Positions 7,732 to 16,700 of a stretch of DNA of 34,726 nucleotides are shown piece after piece. The stretch lies in NCBI GenBank assembly GCA_016191385.1, contig JACPOT010000013.1, forward strand, positions 1-34,726, read 5' to 3'. The notes beneath the pieces are model-generated. The model searched no databases, was not told where the DNA came from, and saw only the letters and a program-made list of their open reading frames with translations. Made by a program: the position numbers and the translations under genes. Each line of letters begins with the position of its first letter. The stretch's first letter is position 1. The stretch is from Chloroflexota bacterium (GTDB lineage Bacteria; Chloroflexota; Limnocylindria; P2-11E).

Positions 7732-7766
7732 CACCGATCGGCAGGGTCCTTGCTTCGGCGTACGGC

Positions 7767-7919
7767 GTGTCCGCTGACGCCGCTTTCACCATCGCCATGG
7801 CCGCCGGATGGATCGCGCTCGTCGTCGCCTTCGCCTGGCCGACCCCGCACTGCAACTGCTGCGCGGTCGGCGCGGAGGAGGAGACCCGGCGCCGCGAGGG
7901 GCAGCGCCAACACCGCTAG
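7767..7919 (+). CDS. Possible 50-residue membrane protein with a CNCC motif
   Basis: A GTG-started frame encodes one hydrophobic helix (AFTIAMAAGWIALVVAFAW), then PHCNCCAVG and a charged tail rich in Glu, Arg and Gln. A membrane helix followed by a compact CxCC group and a polar tail looks like a small real protein. There is no good ribosome binding site, and nothing is known of the family. The alternative is that 7732-7935 is simply intergenic sequence. Confidence 0.35.
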   Translation: MSADAAFTIAMAAGWIALVVAFAWPTPHCNCCAVGAEEETRRREGQRQHR

Positions 7920-7935
7920 CGCTCGGCGCGCCTTT

Positions 7936-9906
7936 TTAGCCGGGGGCTTCGCCGCCGGTAGCCGCAGGCGCTTCGCGCGTCGCGATCAGGTGCGGCCAGC
8001 GCCGGCGCACCGCGGCGGCGATGCCGTCCTGATCGAGCCCGAAGCGCTTCCGCCAGGCCTTCTGCGCGCCGTGGTCGACCCACTCGTCGGGGACGCCGAG
8101 GATCTCGAGATCCGCGCGCGCCCCATGCTCGGCGAGCAGCTCCGCGACGGCTGACCCGAATCCGCCCGCGGCCGCGTGCTCTTCGACCGTGAGGATCTTG
8201 CCGGTCCGTGACGCGAGCGCGAGGATCCGCTCGGCATCGAGGGGCTTCGCGAAACGCGCATTGACGACGCCCGCGCGGATCCCCTCCGGCTCGAGACGTT
8301 CCGCCGCCGCGAGCGCGGCACCCGCGAGCGTCCCGTACGCCAGGATCGTCACGTCCGCGCCCTCGCGCAGCGTCTCCGACAGGCCGATCTCGATCTCGCG
8401 CGGCAGGCGATCCAGCGACGCGCCCGTCCCCGCGCCGCGCGGGTAGCGGAGGGCGATAGGCCCCCGTCCGGCGAGGGCGTGGCGCGCGGCCGTCCAGACC
8501 ATGTCGCGCAGCTCGGCCTCGTCCTTCGGTGCCATGAGCACCATCCCCGGCAGGGCGCGCAGGTAGGCGATGTCGAAGAGGCCCTGGTGGGTCCGGCCAT
8601 CGTCGCCCACGATCCCCGCGCGGTCCAGCGCGAAGACGACGGGCAGGCCCTGGATGGCGACGTCGTGCACGACCTGGTCGTACCCGCGCTGCAGGAACGT
8701 CGAGTAGATGGCGACGATGGGCACGACGCCCTGCGTCGCCAGACCCGCCGCGAACGTCACGGCGTGCTGCTCGCAGATGCCCACGTCGAACAGGCGCCCG
8801 GGCAGCTCCGCGAAGAGCGGCTCGAGCCCCGTGCCCGAGGGCATCGCGGCGGTGATCGCGACGACGCGTTCGTCGGCGCGCATGACCTCGCGCACCGAGT
8901 CGGCGAACACCTTCGTGTATGTCGGTGCCGTCGCGGGACTCGCGCCCGCGGCGGAGACGCCGTGCCACTTCTGGTTGTCCTCCTCGGCCGGGGTGTAGCC
9001 GTGCCCCTTCTGGGTCTGGACGTGGACCAGCACCGGGCCGTCGCGCAGGTCGCGCGCGCGCTGGAGCACGTGCTCCACCTGCGCGAGGTCGTGTCCGTTG
9101 ACCGGTCCGAGGTAGGTGAAGCCGAGCTCCTCGAAGAGGACGTTGGGCATGAGGATGGCCTTGAGGCCCGTGAGCAGGCGGCGCGCGGCCTCCTCGGCGA
9201 GGTCGCCGGCGGGCATGCGGTCGAGGACGCTCTCGGTCAGGTGGCGCAGGTCCCGGTAAGGCCGGAAGGTGCGCAGGGCCTCGGTCAGGCGCGAGACCAG
9301 GGCGACCTGAGGGCGGTGCAGCTCGATGCGCGAGGCGTCGAGCATGCGGCTCATCGCGCCGACGTTGGGCGAGATGCTCATCCCGTTGTCGTTGAGCACG
9401 ACGATCACGCGCGTGCGCAGGTGACCGATGTTGTTGATGGCCTCGAAGGCCATGCCCGCGGTCAGGGCGCCATCGCCGATGATCGCGACCACGTGATGGT
9501 CCTGCGTCCTCAGGTCGCGCGCGACGGCCATCCCGTGGGCCGCGGAGATCGACGTGCCCGCGTGGCCGGCGCCGAACTGGTCGTGCTCCGATTCGGTGCG
9601 GACGAGGAATCCGGAGATCCCGTCCTGCTGCCGCAACGTACCGAAGCGATCCCGCCTGCCGGTGAGGATCTTGTGGACGTACGCCTGGTGGCCGGTGTCC
9701 CACACGAGCTTGTCCTCGGGCGAGCGGAACACGCGATGGAGCGCGACGGTGAGCTCCGTCGCGCCCAGGCTCGAGCTGATATGGCCGCCCGTGCGCTGCA
9801 CCGCCTCGACGGTGAACGCGCGGATCTCCGCGCACAGCGCCACGAGCTCGTCGTGGCTGAGACCGCGGAGATCGTCGGGTGAGGTGATGCGCTCGAGGAC
9901 CGCCAT
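7936..9906 (-). CDS. dxs: 1-deoxy-D-xylulose-5-phosphate synthase
   Basis: A full-length 656-residue transketolase-like enzyme that condenses pyruvate and glyceraldehyde-3-phosphate to DXP, the first step of the MEP isoprenoid pathway. Visible signatures are the thiamine diphosphate motif GDGALTAG (144-151) with NDN (172-174), the conserved SISPNVGAMS, the pyrimidine-domain FDVGICEQHAVTFAAG with the catalytic Glu, and YPRG. The N-terminal GHISSSLGATELTVALH is close to the usual GHLGSSLGVVELTVALH. The gene is divergent from the SDR gene, with only 24 nt between the two start codons. Confidence 0.96.
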   Translation of the reverse strand: MAVLERITSPDDLRGLSHDELVALCAEIRAFTVEAVQRTGGHISSSLGATELTVALHRVFRSPEDKLVWDTGHQAYVHKILTGRRDRFGTLRQQDGISGFLVRTESEHDQFGAGHAGTSISAAHGMAVARDLRTQDHHVVAIIGDGALTAGMAFEAINNIGHLRTRVIVVLNDNGMSISPNVGAMSRMLDASRIELHRPQVALVSRLTEALRTFRPYRDLRHLTESVLDRMPAGDLAEEAARRLLTGLKAILMPNVLFEELGFTYLGPVNGHDLAQVEHVLQRARDLRDGPVLVHVQTQKGHGYTPAEEDNQKWHGVSAAGASPATAPTYTKVFADSVREVMRADERVVAITAAMPSGTGLEPLFAELPGRLFDVGICEQHAVTFAAGLATQGVVPIVAIYSTFLQRGYDQVVHDVAIQGLPVVFALDRAGIVGDDGRTHQGLFDIAYLRALPGMVLMAPKDEAELRDMVWTAARHALAGRGPIALRYPRGAGTGASLDRLPREIEIGLSETLREGADVTILAYGTLAGAALAAAERLEPEGIRAGVVNARFAKPLDAERILALASRTGKILTVEEHAAAGGFGSAVAELLAEHGARADLEILGVPDEWVDHGAQKAWRKRFGLDQDGIAAAVRRRWPHLIATREAPAATGGEAPG

Positions 9907-9914
9907 TCCCGCTC

Positions 9915-9921
9915 GATACTA
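9915..9921. promoter_or_regulatory. Bidirectional -10-like element between dxs and the SDR gene
   Basis: The same bases read TAGTAT on the minus strand (9 nt before the dxs ATG) and GATACT on the plus strand (10 nt before the SDR ATG). The whole gap is 24 nt, so any leader must be extremely short in both directions. No -35 hexamers are evident. Confidence 0.4.
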
Positions 9922-9930
9922 GGCGCGGAT

Positions 9931-10650
9931 ATGGGCTTTGACGGTCGCAGCGTCGTGGTCACCGGCGGGACCGGGCACCTCGGCGCGACGGTCGTCCGCC
10001 GCTTTCTCGAGGCCGGCGCGCACGTCGCCGTCCCGGTGCGGGACGCGGGCAAGGGAAGCGAGCTACGCGATGGGCTGAGCGGCCTCGCCGGGACCGGCAC
10101 CGATGCCCGCTTGTTCGTCGCGGAAGCGCAGGCGGCCGACCTCGCGGCGATGGAGCGCTTCGTCGAGGCGGTCATGACCCGCTGGGGACGCGTCGACGCG
10201 CTCGCGAACCTCGCCGGCCACTTCGCATCGGGTCCGGCGTGGGACCTCGACCTCCTGCGGCAGCTGTGGGAGGACAACTTCATGAGCGTCGCGACGGCGA
10301 CGGCGACGTGCCTGCGGCCGATGCGCGCGCGCGGCTACGGCCGCATCGTCAGCGTGAGCGCGTACGGATCCCTTCGTGGCGGCAAGGAGACCGCGGCCTA
10401 CGCGGCGTCGAAGAACGCGATCGTCCGCTGGACGGAGTCGATGGCCGCTGCCCTCAAGGACGAAGGCATCACCGTGAACGCCGTGCTGCCGTCGACGATC
10501 GACCATCCCGACAATCGCGCGGCGATGCCCAAGGTCGATCCGGCGAAGTGGGTGAGCCCCGACGAGCTCGCGTCCCTGATCCTGTTCCTGGTGTCCGAGG
10601 AAGCCAGCGGCGTCACCGGCAGCGCGATCCCCGTGCTCGGTCGCACTTAG
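9931..10650 (+). CDS. Short-chain dehydrogenase/reductase (SDR)
   Basis: A 239-residue classical SDR. The nucleotide-binding motif is TGGTGHLG (11-18), the central motif is NLAG (93-96), and the catalytic Tyr157-x3-Lys161 lies in YAASK with Ser141/Ser143 just before. The late segment ITVNAVLPSTIDHPDNR is typical of the family, and the C-terminal GVTGSAIPVLGRT matches the usual 'VTGxxxxVDGG' end with the glycines changed. The substrate cannot be read from the sequence. AGG at 9921-9923 could serve as a weak ribosome binding site. Confidence 0.9.
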   Translation: MGFDGRSVVVTGGTGHLGATVVRRFLEAGAHVAVPVRDAGKGSELRDGLSGLAGTGTDARLFVAEAQAADLAAMERFVEAVMTRWGRVDALANLAGHFASGPAWDLDLLRQLWEDNFMSVATATATCLRPMRARGYGRIVSVSAYGSLRGGKETAAYAASKNAIVRWTESMAAALKDEGITVNAVLPSTIDHPDNRAAMPKVDPAKWVSPDELASLILFLVSEEASGVTGSAIPVLGRT

Positions 10651-10677
10651 GGAATGGATCCGACCGGCCCGCTGTTC

Positions 10678-10683
10678 TAATCT
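10678..10683 (+). promoter_or_regulatory. -10-like box (TAATCT) before the trxB-cNMP gene
   Basis: TAATCT is followed by CAGAGGG and then ATG at 10691. If used as a -10 element, the transcript would start within a base or two of the ATG, so the GAGGG that resembles a ribosome binding site would not be transcribed. If a more distal promoter is used, GAGGG would serve as a close RBS. Confidence 0.4.
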
Positions 10684-10690
10684 CAGAGGG

Positions 10691-12007
10691 ATGTCCGACT
10701 ACGACCTGATCATCATCGGCGGCGGGCCCGCCGGGATGACGGCGGGTCTGTACGCCGCGCGCGCCAACATGAAGGTGGTCCTCTTCGAGACGAAGGGCAC
10801 CGGCGGCGAGCTGAACAACACCGACCTCATCGAGGACTGGCCAGGCGAGGAGTCCATCACGGGCTTCGAGCTGGGCGAGAAGATGCGCAAGCACGCCGAG
10901 AAATTCGGCCTGGCCATCGAGATCTCGGGCGTCAAGCAGGTCTGGAGCGAAGGCGACCGCAAGGTCGTCGAGCTGGCGAACGGCACGCGCCACAGCGCCT
11001 ACGCCGTCATCGTCTCGGCCGGCGGCGAGCCCATCAAGCTCGGCGTCCCGGGCGAGCAGGAGCTGCACGGCAAGGGCGTTTCCTACTGCGCGGTCTGCGA
11101 CGGCGCGTTCTTCCGGAACATGGACCTCGCGGTCATCGGCGGCGGTGACTCCGCGTTCCAGGAAGGTCTCTTCCTCACGCGCTTCGCGAAGAAGCTGTAC
11201 GTCGTCCATCGCCGCAACGATTTCCGCGCGCAGAACATCCTCCAGACCCGGCTACTCGGCATGGACAAGGTCGAGGCCGTCACGCCCGCCGTCGTCACGC
11301 GTATCGGCGGGAACGGCGAGGTCAAGTGGATCGAGGTGGACCGCGACGGCAAGATCGAGAAGGTGCCGGTCGAAGGCGTGTTCATCTTCATCGGGTTCAA
11401 GCCGGTGGGCCGCCACCTGTTCACCAAGGAGCACATCGAGCACGACCCGAACGGCTACCTCATCACCGACCAGTACATGCGCACGTCCATCCCCGGCGTG
11501 TACGCCGTCGGCGACACGCGCGCGCAGCTCGCGAAGCAGATCACCACGGCCGTCGGCGACGCCACGACCGCGGTGCTGCACGCCGAGCGCTACATCGAGG
11601 AGCTGAAGCACGCGGAGCGGGCCTTCCCCGAGGCGCCGCGCGAGGAGATGCCGCGTGTCGCGCAGCGGATGGAGCCGGTGCGCGTCGAGGCCGGGCAGAC
11701 CGTCGTGCGCCAGGGCGACGTCTCCGACGCCTTCTACATCGTGGTGCGCGGCCGCCTCGGCGTCTTCAAGCGCGAGGACGACGGGAACGAGCGGCAGGTC
11801 AACACCCTGGGCACGGGAGAGTTCTTCGGAGAGATCGGCCTGCTCGCGCAGGCGCCGCGTGTCGCGAGCGTTCGCGCGCTCGAGCCGAGCGAGCTGCTGC
11901 GGCTCGACCAGGACGCGTTCAAGGAGCTCGTCTCGGTGTCCGCGGCGACCCGCGACCAGCTCGACAAGGTCGCCCGGGAGCGGCTGGCCGCCAACTCGCG
12001 CCGCTAG
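10691..12007 (+). CDS. Thioredoxin reductase fused to a C-terminal cyclic-nucleotide-binding domain
   Basis: A 438-residue protein. Residues 1 to about 310 are a thioredoxin-reductase-type flavoprotein: FAD motif IIGGGPAGMTAG near the N-terminus, redox pair CAVC (Cys133, Cys136), NADPH motif GGGDSAFQEG with HRRNDFRAQ, and a late TSIPGVYAVGDTR. Residues from about 325 to 430 form a CRP-like cNMP domain, with GQTVVRQGDVSDAFYIVVRG and a phosphate-binding cassette GEFFGEIGLLAQAPRVASV. Standalone TrxB is about 310-320 residues, so the extra domain is a true fusion. It suggests that a second messenger or oligomer state tunes thiol-disulfide flux; this is inference. A trxA gene is not adjacent. Confidence 0.92.
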   Translation: MSDYDLIIIGGGPAGMTAGLYAARANMKVVLFETKGTGGELNNTDLIEDWPGEESITGFELGEKMRKHAEKFGLAIEISGVKQVWSEGDRKVVELANGTRHSAYAVIVSAGGEPIKLGVPGEQELHGKGVSYCAVCDGAFFRNMDLAVIGGGDSAFQEGLFLTRFAKKLYVVHRRNDFRAQNILQTRLLGMDKVEAVTPAVVTRIGGNGEVKWIEVDRDGKIEKVPVEGVFIFIGFKPVGRHLFTKEHIEHDPNGYLITDQYMRTSIPGVYAVGDTRAQLAKQITTAVGDATTAVLHAERYIEELKHAERAFPEAPREEMPRVAQRMEPVRVEAGQTVVRQGDVSDAFYIVVRGRLGVFKREDDGNERQVNTLGTGEFFGEIGLLAQAPRVASVRALEPSELLRLDQDAFKELVSVSAATRDQLDKVARERLAANSRR

Positions 12008-12214
12008 CTTGGCCGGACCGTAGGGGCACTCGAAGGCCGCCGTCGGAGTAGACAAGCACGTGACGCCGTCCCGAGCACTTCAGGAGTGGCGCGCTCATGC
12101 AGAGCCAACTGCGACTGGAGCGTCGCTTGACCAACCCGCTACAGTGCGCAATCCGTTCGTCGGCGCTGGGGCGCCACCCGACGGGCGAGGGCCGCGGGTT
12201 GGAAAGGACGAAGG
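12008..12214. other. Intergenic region before the RHS gene
   Basis: These 207 nt hold no credible gene. A TTGACC at 12127 and a TACAGT (TANNNT) at 12140 are promoter-like but too close together to be one promoter. The end of the region has AAAGGA about 6 nt before the TTG at 12215, a good ribosome binding site that supports that start. Confidence 0.4.
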
Positions 12215-13702
12215 TTGCGTCGACGGCTACGCCGCGGAGCTCTGCTCATGGCTTTCGTCTTCGTCGTATCTGGCATACCCCTCGTTGCCGGGACCACCCC
12301 GGCCGCGGCGGATAGCCAGCCACCGACCCAGCCGACAGCGATACCCGCCTGTCCTGGTGACGGGACCGAAGGCGGCGGCGCGAACTTCCCGAACCGCGTT
12401 CGCCGCGATGCGACCGGTTGGCACAACTTCAACAACACCCACTGCAATGTCTGGAACAAGTGGTACGAGCAATACAGTGGTCAGTCACCGCTCTACGCCA
12501 AGCTCCCCTCGCTGGATGTTGACGAGATCTGGGTCGACCCCGAGGACGCCGGCTCCGCCGGTTCTGTGCCCGGCGGCGGCTCGCCGCACTGCTATCGCGT
12601 CTACGTGCACTACGTCGCCTACACCGCGGGGACCGCGGGGACGAACGGCACCGCGCCAGGATCGTTGCGCGTCGCCGTTGATCTGACGCAGGGCGGCGGC
12701 ACTTTCACGGATGCGCGGGGCGACGGCTTCTACCGCCGGCCTCTCGATAACGTCTCTTCTGGCTGGTACATGCTCTGGCGTCCCGCGCTGGTTGTCGGTG
12801 CCCTCGACGGAGCGCGCTACACCGAGCACGCCAGCGACAGCTCGGGCGGGATCGCGCTTCTGAGCGGCGGCTGGGGATCCGCTGCCTGGGGCGCGCGACT
12901 CACCGCCGCCGGCAAGCTTCCTGTCGGCGCCGCGTCGGTGGTCGTCCCGACGGCCGCGCAGGTCAACTACGGCGCCAACGGCGAAGCGCAGTCCCGCTAT
13001 GAGGGGTGCCGCACGCTTCGCTCGCCCGGTGTGCCCGTGGTCGTAACTGGCCTCGGCGTCACCGGTACCAGCGCCAACTCCGTTGATCTGTCCTGGCAAG
13101 CGCTGAGCGGTGCAAGTGCCTATCACCTGAAACGCGCCACGGCTGCGGGCGGTGCATATTCGGTCGTCGCTGATACGTCGACAACGACCGCCACCGACAC
13201 AACGGTGTCCGCAGGAACGACCTACTACTACATCTTACCGCCGAGCTCGCGGACGGTGAGACGGCGCCGTCCGCTGAGGTCGCCACGACGACGGGCGTGG
13301 CGGTCCCCGGGAACACCCTGGGCATCGATCCGGATGGGGCGTACTCGAAGGACCCGGTCAACCTGGCCACCGGCGTGTTCACGGCTCGCGCCGATGACTT
13401 GGCCATGCCGGGTCGGGTGCTCCCGCTCGCGTTCAGCCGTTGGTACAACTCCAGCGATACGACCCCCGGGCCTCTCGGCCCGGCCTGGACCCACTCGTAC
13501 AACTCGCAAGTCACCGATAGCGGCAGCTCCGTCGAGATCCGCGGAGGCACAGGCCGGCGCGATGTATTCACCCGCAGCCCGGACGGGACCTATGCGCCGC
13601 CGATCGGTGTCTTCGACACCCTGGTCAAGAACGCCGACTCGAGCTTCACGCTCATCCTTCGCGACCAGGTCAGGTACGAGTTCTCGACCACCGGATCACT
13701 GA
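12215..13702 (+). CDS. N-terminal part of the secreted RHS protein (signal peptide, unknown domain, FN3); frame-shifted
   Basis: The TTG start has AAAGGA upstream. The product begins with a basic n-region and a hydrophobic helix (GALLMAFVFVVSGIPLVAG) ending near AAADS, a clear Sec signal peptide. About 230 residues of unrecognised secreted domain follow, with scattered Cys and aromatic residues. A fibronectin type III domain comes next (LSWQALSGASAYHLKRATAAGG to GTTYYYI, about residues 275-340). After 13234 the frame turns into low-quality Arg/Pro-rich sequence up to 13702, while the matching FN3 end (AELADGETAPSAEV) continues in the other frame. The real protein therefore joined the frame of 13297-18534. 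One missing base at 13234/13235 explains it. Confidence 0.8.
   Translation: MRRRLRRGALLMAFVFVVSGIPLVAGTTPAAADSQPPTQPTAIPACPGDGTEGGGANFPNRVRRDATGWHNFNNTHCNVWNKWYEQYSGQSPLYAKLPSLDVDEIWVDPEDAGSAGSVPGGGSPHCYRVYVHYVAYTAGTAGTNGTAPGSLRVAVDLTQGGGTFTDARGDGFYRRPLDNVSSGWYMLWRPALVVGALDGARYTEHASDSSGGIALLSGGWGSAAWGARLTAAGKLPVGAASVVVPTAAQVNYGANGEAQSRYEGCRTLRSPGVPVVVTGLGVTGTSANSVDLSWQALSGASAYHLKRATAAGGAYSVVADTSTTTATDTTVSAGTTYYYILPPSSRTVRRRRPLRSPRRRAWRSPGTPWASIRMGRTRRTRSTWPPACSRLAPMTWPCRVGCSRSRSAVGTTPAIRPPGLSARPGPTRTTRKSPIAAAPSRSAEAQAGAMYSPAARTGPMRRRSVSSTPWSRTPTRASRSSFATRSGTSSRPPDH
13234..13235 (+). other. Apparent single-base deletion (frameshift) in the RHS gene
   Basis: Inserting one base after 13234 turns ATC-TTA-CCG into ATC-xTT-ACC-GCC-GAG. 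This rejoins the FN3 domain (YYYI then TAELADGE) with the large downstream frame. The spot has no homopolymer or slippery heptamer, so a programmed shift is unlikely. It is either a real mutation or a sequencing or assembly error. Confidence 0.75.
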
Positions 13703-16700
13703 CGCGGATCCACGAGCCAGCGGGCAACCAGATCACCTTCGGATACGTCTCAGGCAACCTTTCGACGATCACCGACACCAGCGGACGGCAGACCGCACTG
13801 ACCTATGACACCGCGAGCCGGCTGATCCAGATCCAGGATCTCCTCGCGCGCCGCGTTAGCTATGCCTACGACGCGCAAGGGCGTCTCAGCACGGTCACCG
13901 ACCGGATCGGCAATCAGGCCGGCCAGGATCCGCTCCAGCACCGCTGGACCTATGCGTACGACGGTGGGACGCAGCGGATCACCACCATCACGGATCCAGA
14001 CGGACGCGTGATCGTCACCAACACCTATGACGGGCAGGGCCGGGTCACGCAGCAGCGCGACGGTCTCAGCGCGCTGACGCAGATCGCCTACGCCGGAAGT
14101 CAGACCACCGTGACCGATCCTCGCGGTCACCAGACCGTGTACGCGTTCGACAGCCGGATGCGCATCCTGGGTCAGACCGACACGGTCGGGTCGAACACCT
14201 ATGCGCTCAGCTACACCTACGACGCAGCCGGGCACCGCACAAGCGTCACCGACCGCAACGGCCAGCGCACCGACCTGACGTACGACGTCCGCGGGAATGT
14301 CTTGACCAAGACCGACCCGCAGCTCGATGCGCAGACGCCGCGCTTCGTCACTGAGTTCCAGTACGACGCGCGGAACAACCTGATCGAAGCGCTGGATGCC
14401 CGAGGGTTCCGAACGACCATGACCTACGACGCGACGACGGATCTGCTGATGCGTGTGGACCGGCAGATCGACGCGACGACCTGGGCCGTCACCCGCTACG
14501 AGTACGGCGACGCTGCCGATCCGGGGCTTCCGACCCGGATCATCAGCCCGCGCGGCAACATGGGCAGCCAGCCGGACCCTGCGTACTCGACAACGATGTC
14601 GTACGACAGCGCTGGAAACCTGATCGGCCGCACCGACGCGGACGGCGTGACCACGACGTTCGTCTACGACGCGGTCGGACGGCTCACCAGCCTTGTTGAC
14701 CCCGCCGGGAACGCGCCGGGCGGCATTCCGACGGAGCACACCTGGACCGTGAGCTATGACGCCAACGACCGGGAGCTGGGTCGCACTGATCCGCTGGGCC
14801 ACACGATCGGCTACGCCTACGACCGGACCGGCGACCGCACCAGCGTGACCGATCGGAACGGCAACGTCACCAGCTACACATTCGACGAGGACCGCCGGAT
14901 CGCGACCGTTGCCCAGCGGCCTGACCCCACTGGGCAACCCACGCTCGTCTACACCACGAGCGTGACCCGGGATGGGAACGGCAACGCCACGCGCATCACC
15001 CAAGCTAACGGCGCCATCACCGATTACAGCTATGACGCGGTCGACCGCCTCGTCGCCGTGACGACCCATCCGACCGCGCAGACGAACCTTGTGACCAGCT
15101 ACATCCTCGACGGCAACGGTCAGCCATTGAGCCGCACGACCGGCGACGGTGTGACCGTGAGCTATGCCTACGACGCCTTGACCCGCCTGCGGTCAGTGAG
15201 CGGTCCCTCGCTCTCGATCACCTACTCATACGACCAGGTCGGCCACCGCACCCAGATGGTCGATGCGACCGGCACGACGACGTATGCCTATGACGGCCTG
15301 GGGCGGGTCACCCAGACGGCGGCGCCGAACGGGATCCTCACGTACGGCTACGACCTCGACGGCAACCGCACCAGGCTCGGCTACCCGGGCGGCGACGATG
15401 TCGACTACTTCTTCACGCCAGCCGGCCGACTGACGCACGTGACCGACTGGGCCGGGAGACTGACCTCCTACACCTACGCATCCAGCGGCGCGGTCGAGTA
15501 TCTCGACTACGCCAACGGGATGAGTGCCACCTACGCGTACGACCGGGCCCAGCGACTGACGCGGCTCACGAACACGGTCGGCTCGACCATCATCAGTGAC
15601 CACGTCTACACGCTCGACCCCGAAGGGGATCGCACCGCCCTCGACGAATTCGTTCAGGGGATCACGCTTCCACCGGCGTGGACGTCGAGCGTCCGGGTGA
15701 ACGACGACACGGGTGGCGCAGTGCAAGAGAGCCCGGCATTGGCGCTGGGCCCCGACGACTCCGCCTATCTGGCGTGGCGCGACCTGCGCTCGGGGAACGG
15801 CGACGTGTACTTCTCGAGCCGGGCAGGCGGTACCGAGACGTGGTCTCCGAACGTCAAGGTCAGTTCAGACAGCGGCACTCGTAACCAGGGTCCGCCCTCG
15901 ATCGCGATCGATGGATCGAGCAAGGTCTACGCGGTATGGCAGGACGAGCGCGACAACGCCGTCGGCGCAACCGACTCCGTGTTAGCGAGCCAGCCGAGTA
16001 CGACGCTTCCATGCTGCGGTAGCTACTACGAGTTCCTCGGGATGACCGCGCCGTCCGTGCCGGACGGCTGGAACCTTGAGGAAGGTGACGGGCTCTATGT
16101 GCCGCCGGGCGTCTATTCATTCGACTTCCAGATCGACGTCTTCTACGACTACGGGCGCATCTACGGGACGACTCCGGAAGCCGAGGACTTTTACGTCACC
16201 GGAACGATAGACAGCCTCAGCGGAGCGCCGACCTTCTCCTGGCTCTGGGACAACTATGGGCGCTGGAGGTGGACGGGCACGTTCACCATCTCGGCTGACG
16301 AGGGGGAAGGATACTTCCGCCTCTACATCGAACAGCAAGATCCGGGCGACTCGGTCGACGGCTGGCGGGCCAGCGCGCAGATGACCGTGTCGCGCATCTC
16401 GGATCCCAACATCTACTTCGCAAAGCGAGATCCCGCGACAGGAACCTGGAGCGCCAACATTCGCGTGAATGACGACACGACGAGCGGGTTCGTCCAGCGG
16501 GAGCCGCGTATCTCTGTCCGGAGCGACGGCGGAGCAACTGCAGTGTGGGTCGACGGGCGTTCGACGGAGCGGAACATCTACGCCGCCCAGCTGATGCCGG
16601 GCGCGAACGCTTGGGGCACAAACAGGCGTGTCAGCGATGAAACGGCTTCGTGGAAGGTCGCTCCGGACGTTGCCTTTGCACCCGACGGAACGGCCTACGC

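Noticed and set aside
7916-7935. T-run (ccttttt) after the small CNCC frame as a rho-independent terminator
   Set aside because: Only a weak 5-bp stem can be drawn and it is not adjacent to the T-run.
8479-9882. A 467-codon plus-strand open frame opposite dxs
   Set aside because: Antisense to a clearly conserved enzyme, with composition (His, Val, Arg, Asp) typical of shadow frames at high GC.
12127-12145. TTGACC and TACAGT as one promoter for the RHS gene
   Set aside because: Only 7 nt separate the two hexamers, far from the usual 16-18 nt.
12060-12686. Plus-strand open frame starting before the RHS gene
   Set aside because: Ser/Thr/Arg-rich with no domain, and it overlaps the signal-peptide frame, which has a good ribosome binding site.
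13225-13240. Programmed -1 frameshifting in the RHS gene
   Set aside because: No slippery heptamer or obvious stimulatory hairpin at the shift point; a single-base deletion or error is simpler.
13750-15069. Antisense open frames of up to about 440 codons under the YD repeats
   Set aside because: Repetitive because the sense strand is repetitive; no domain or start signal.
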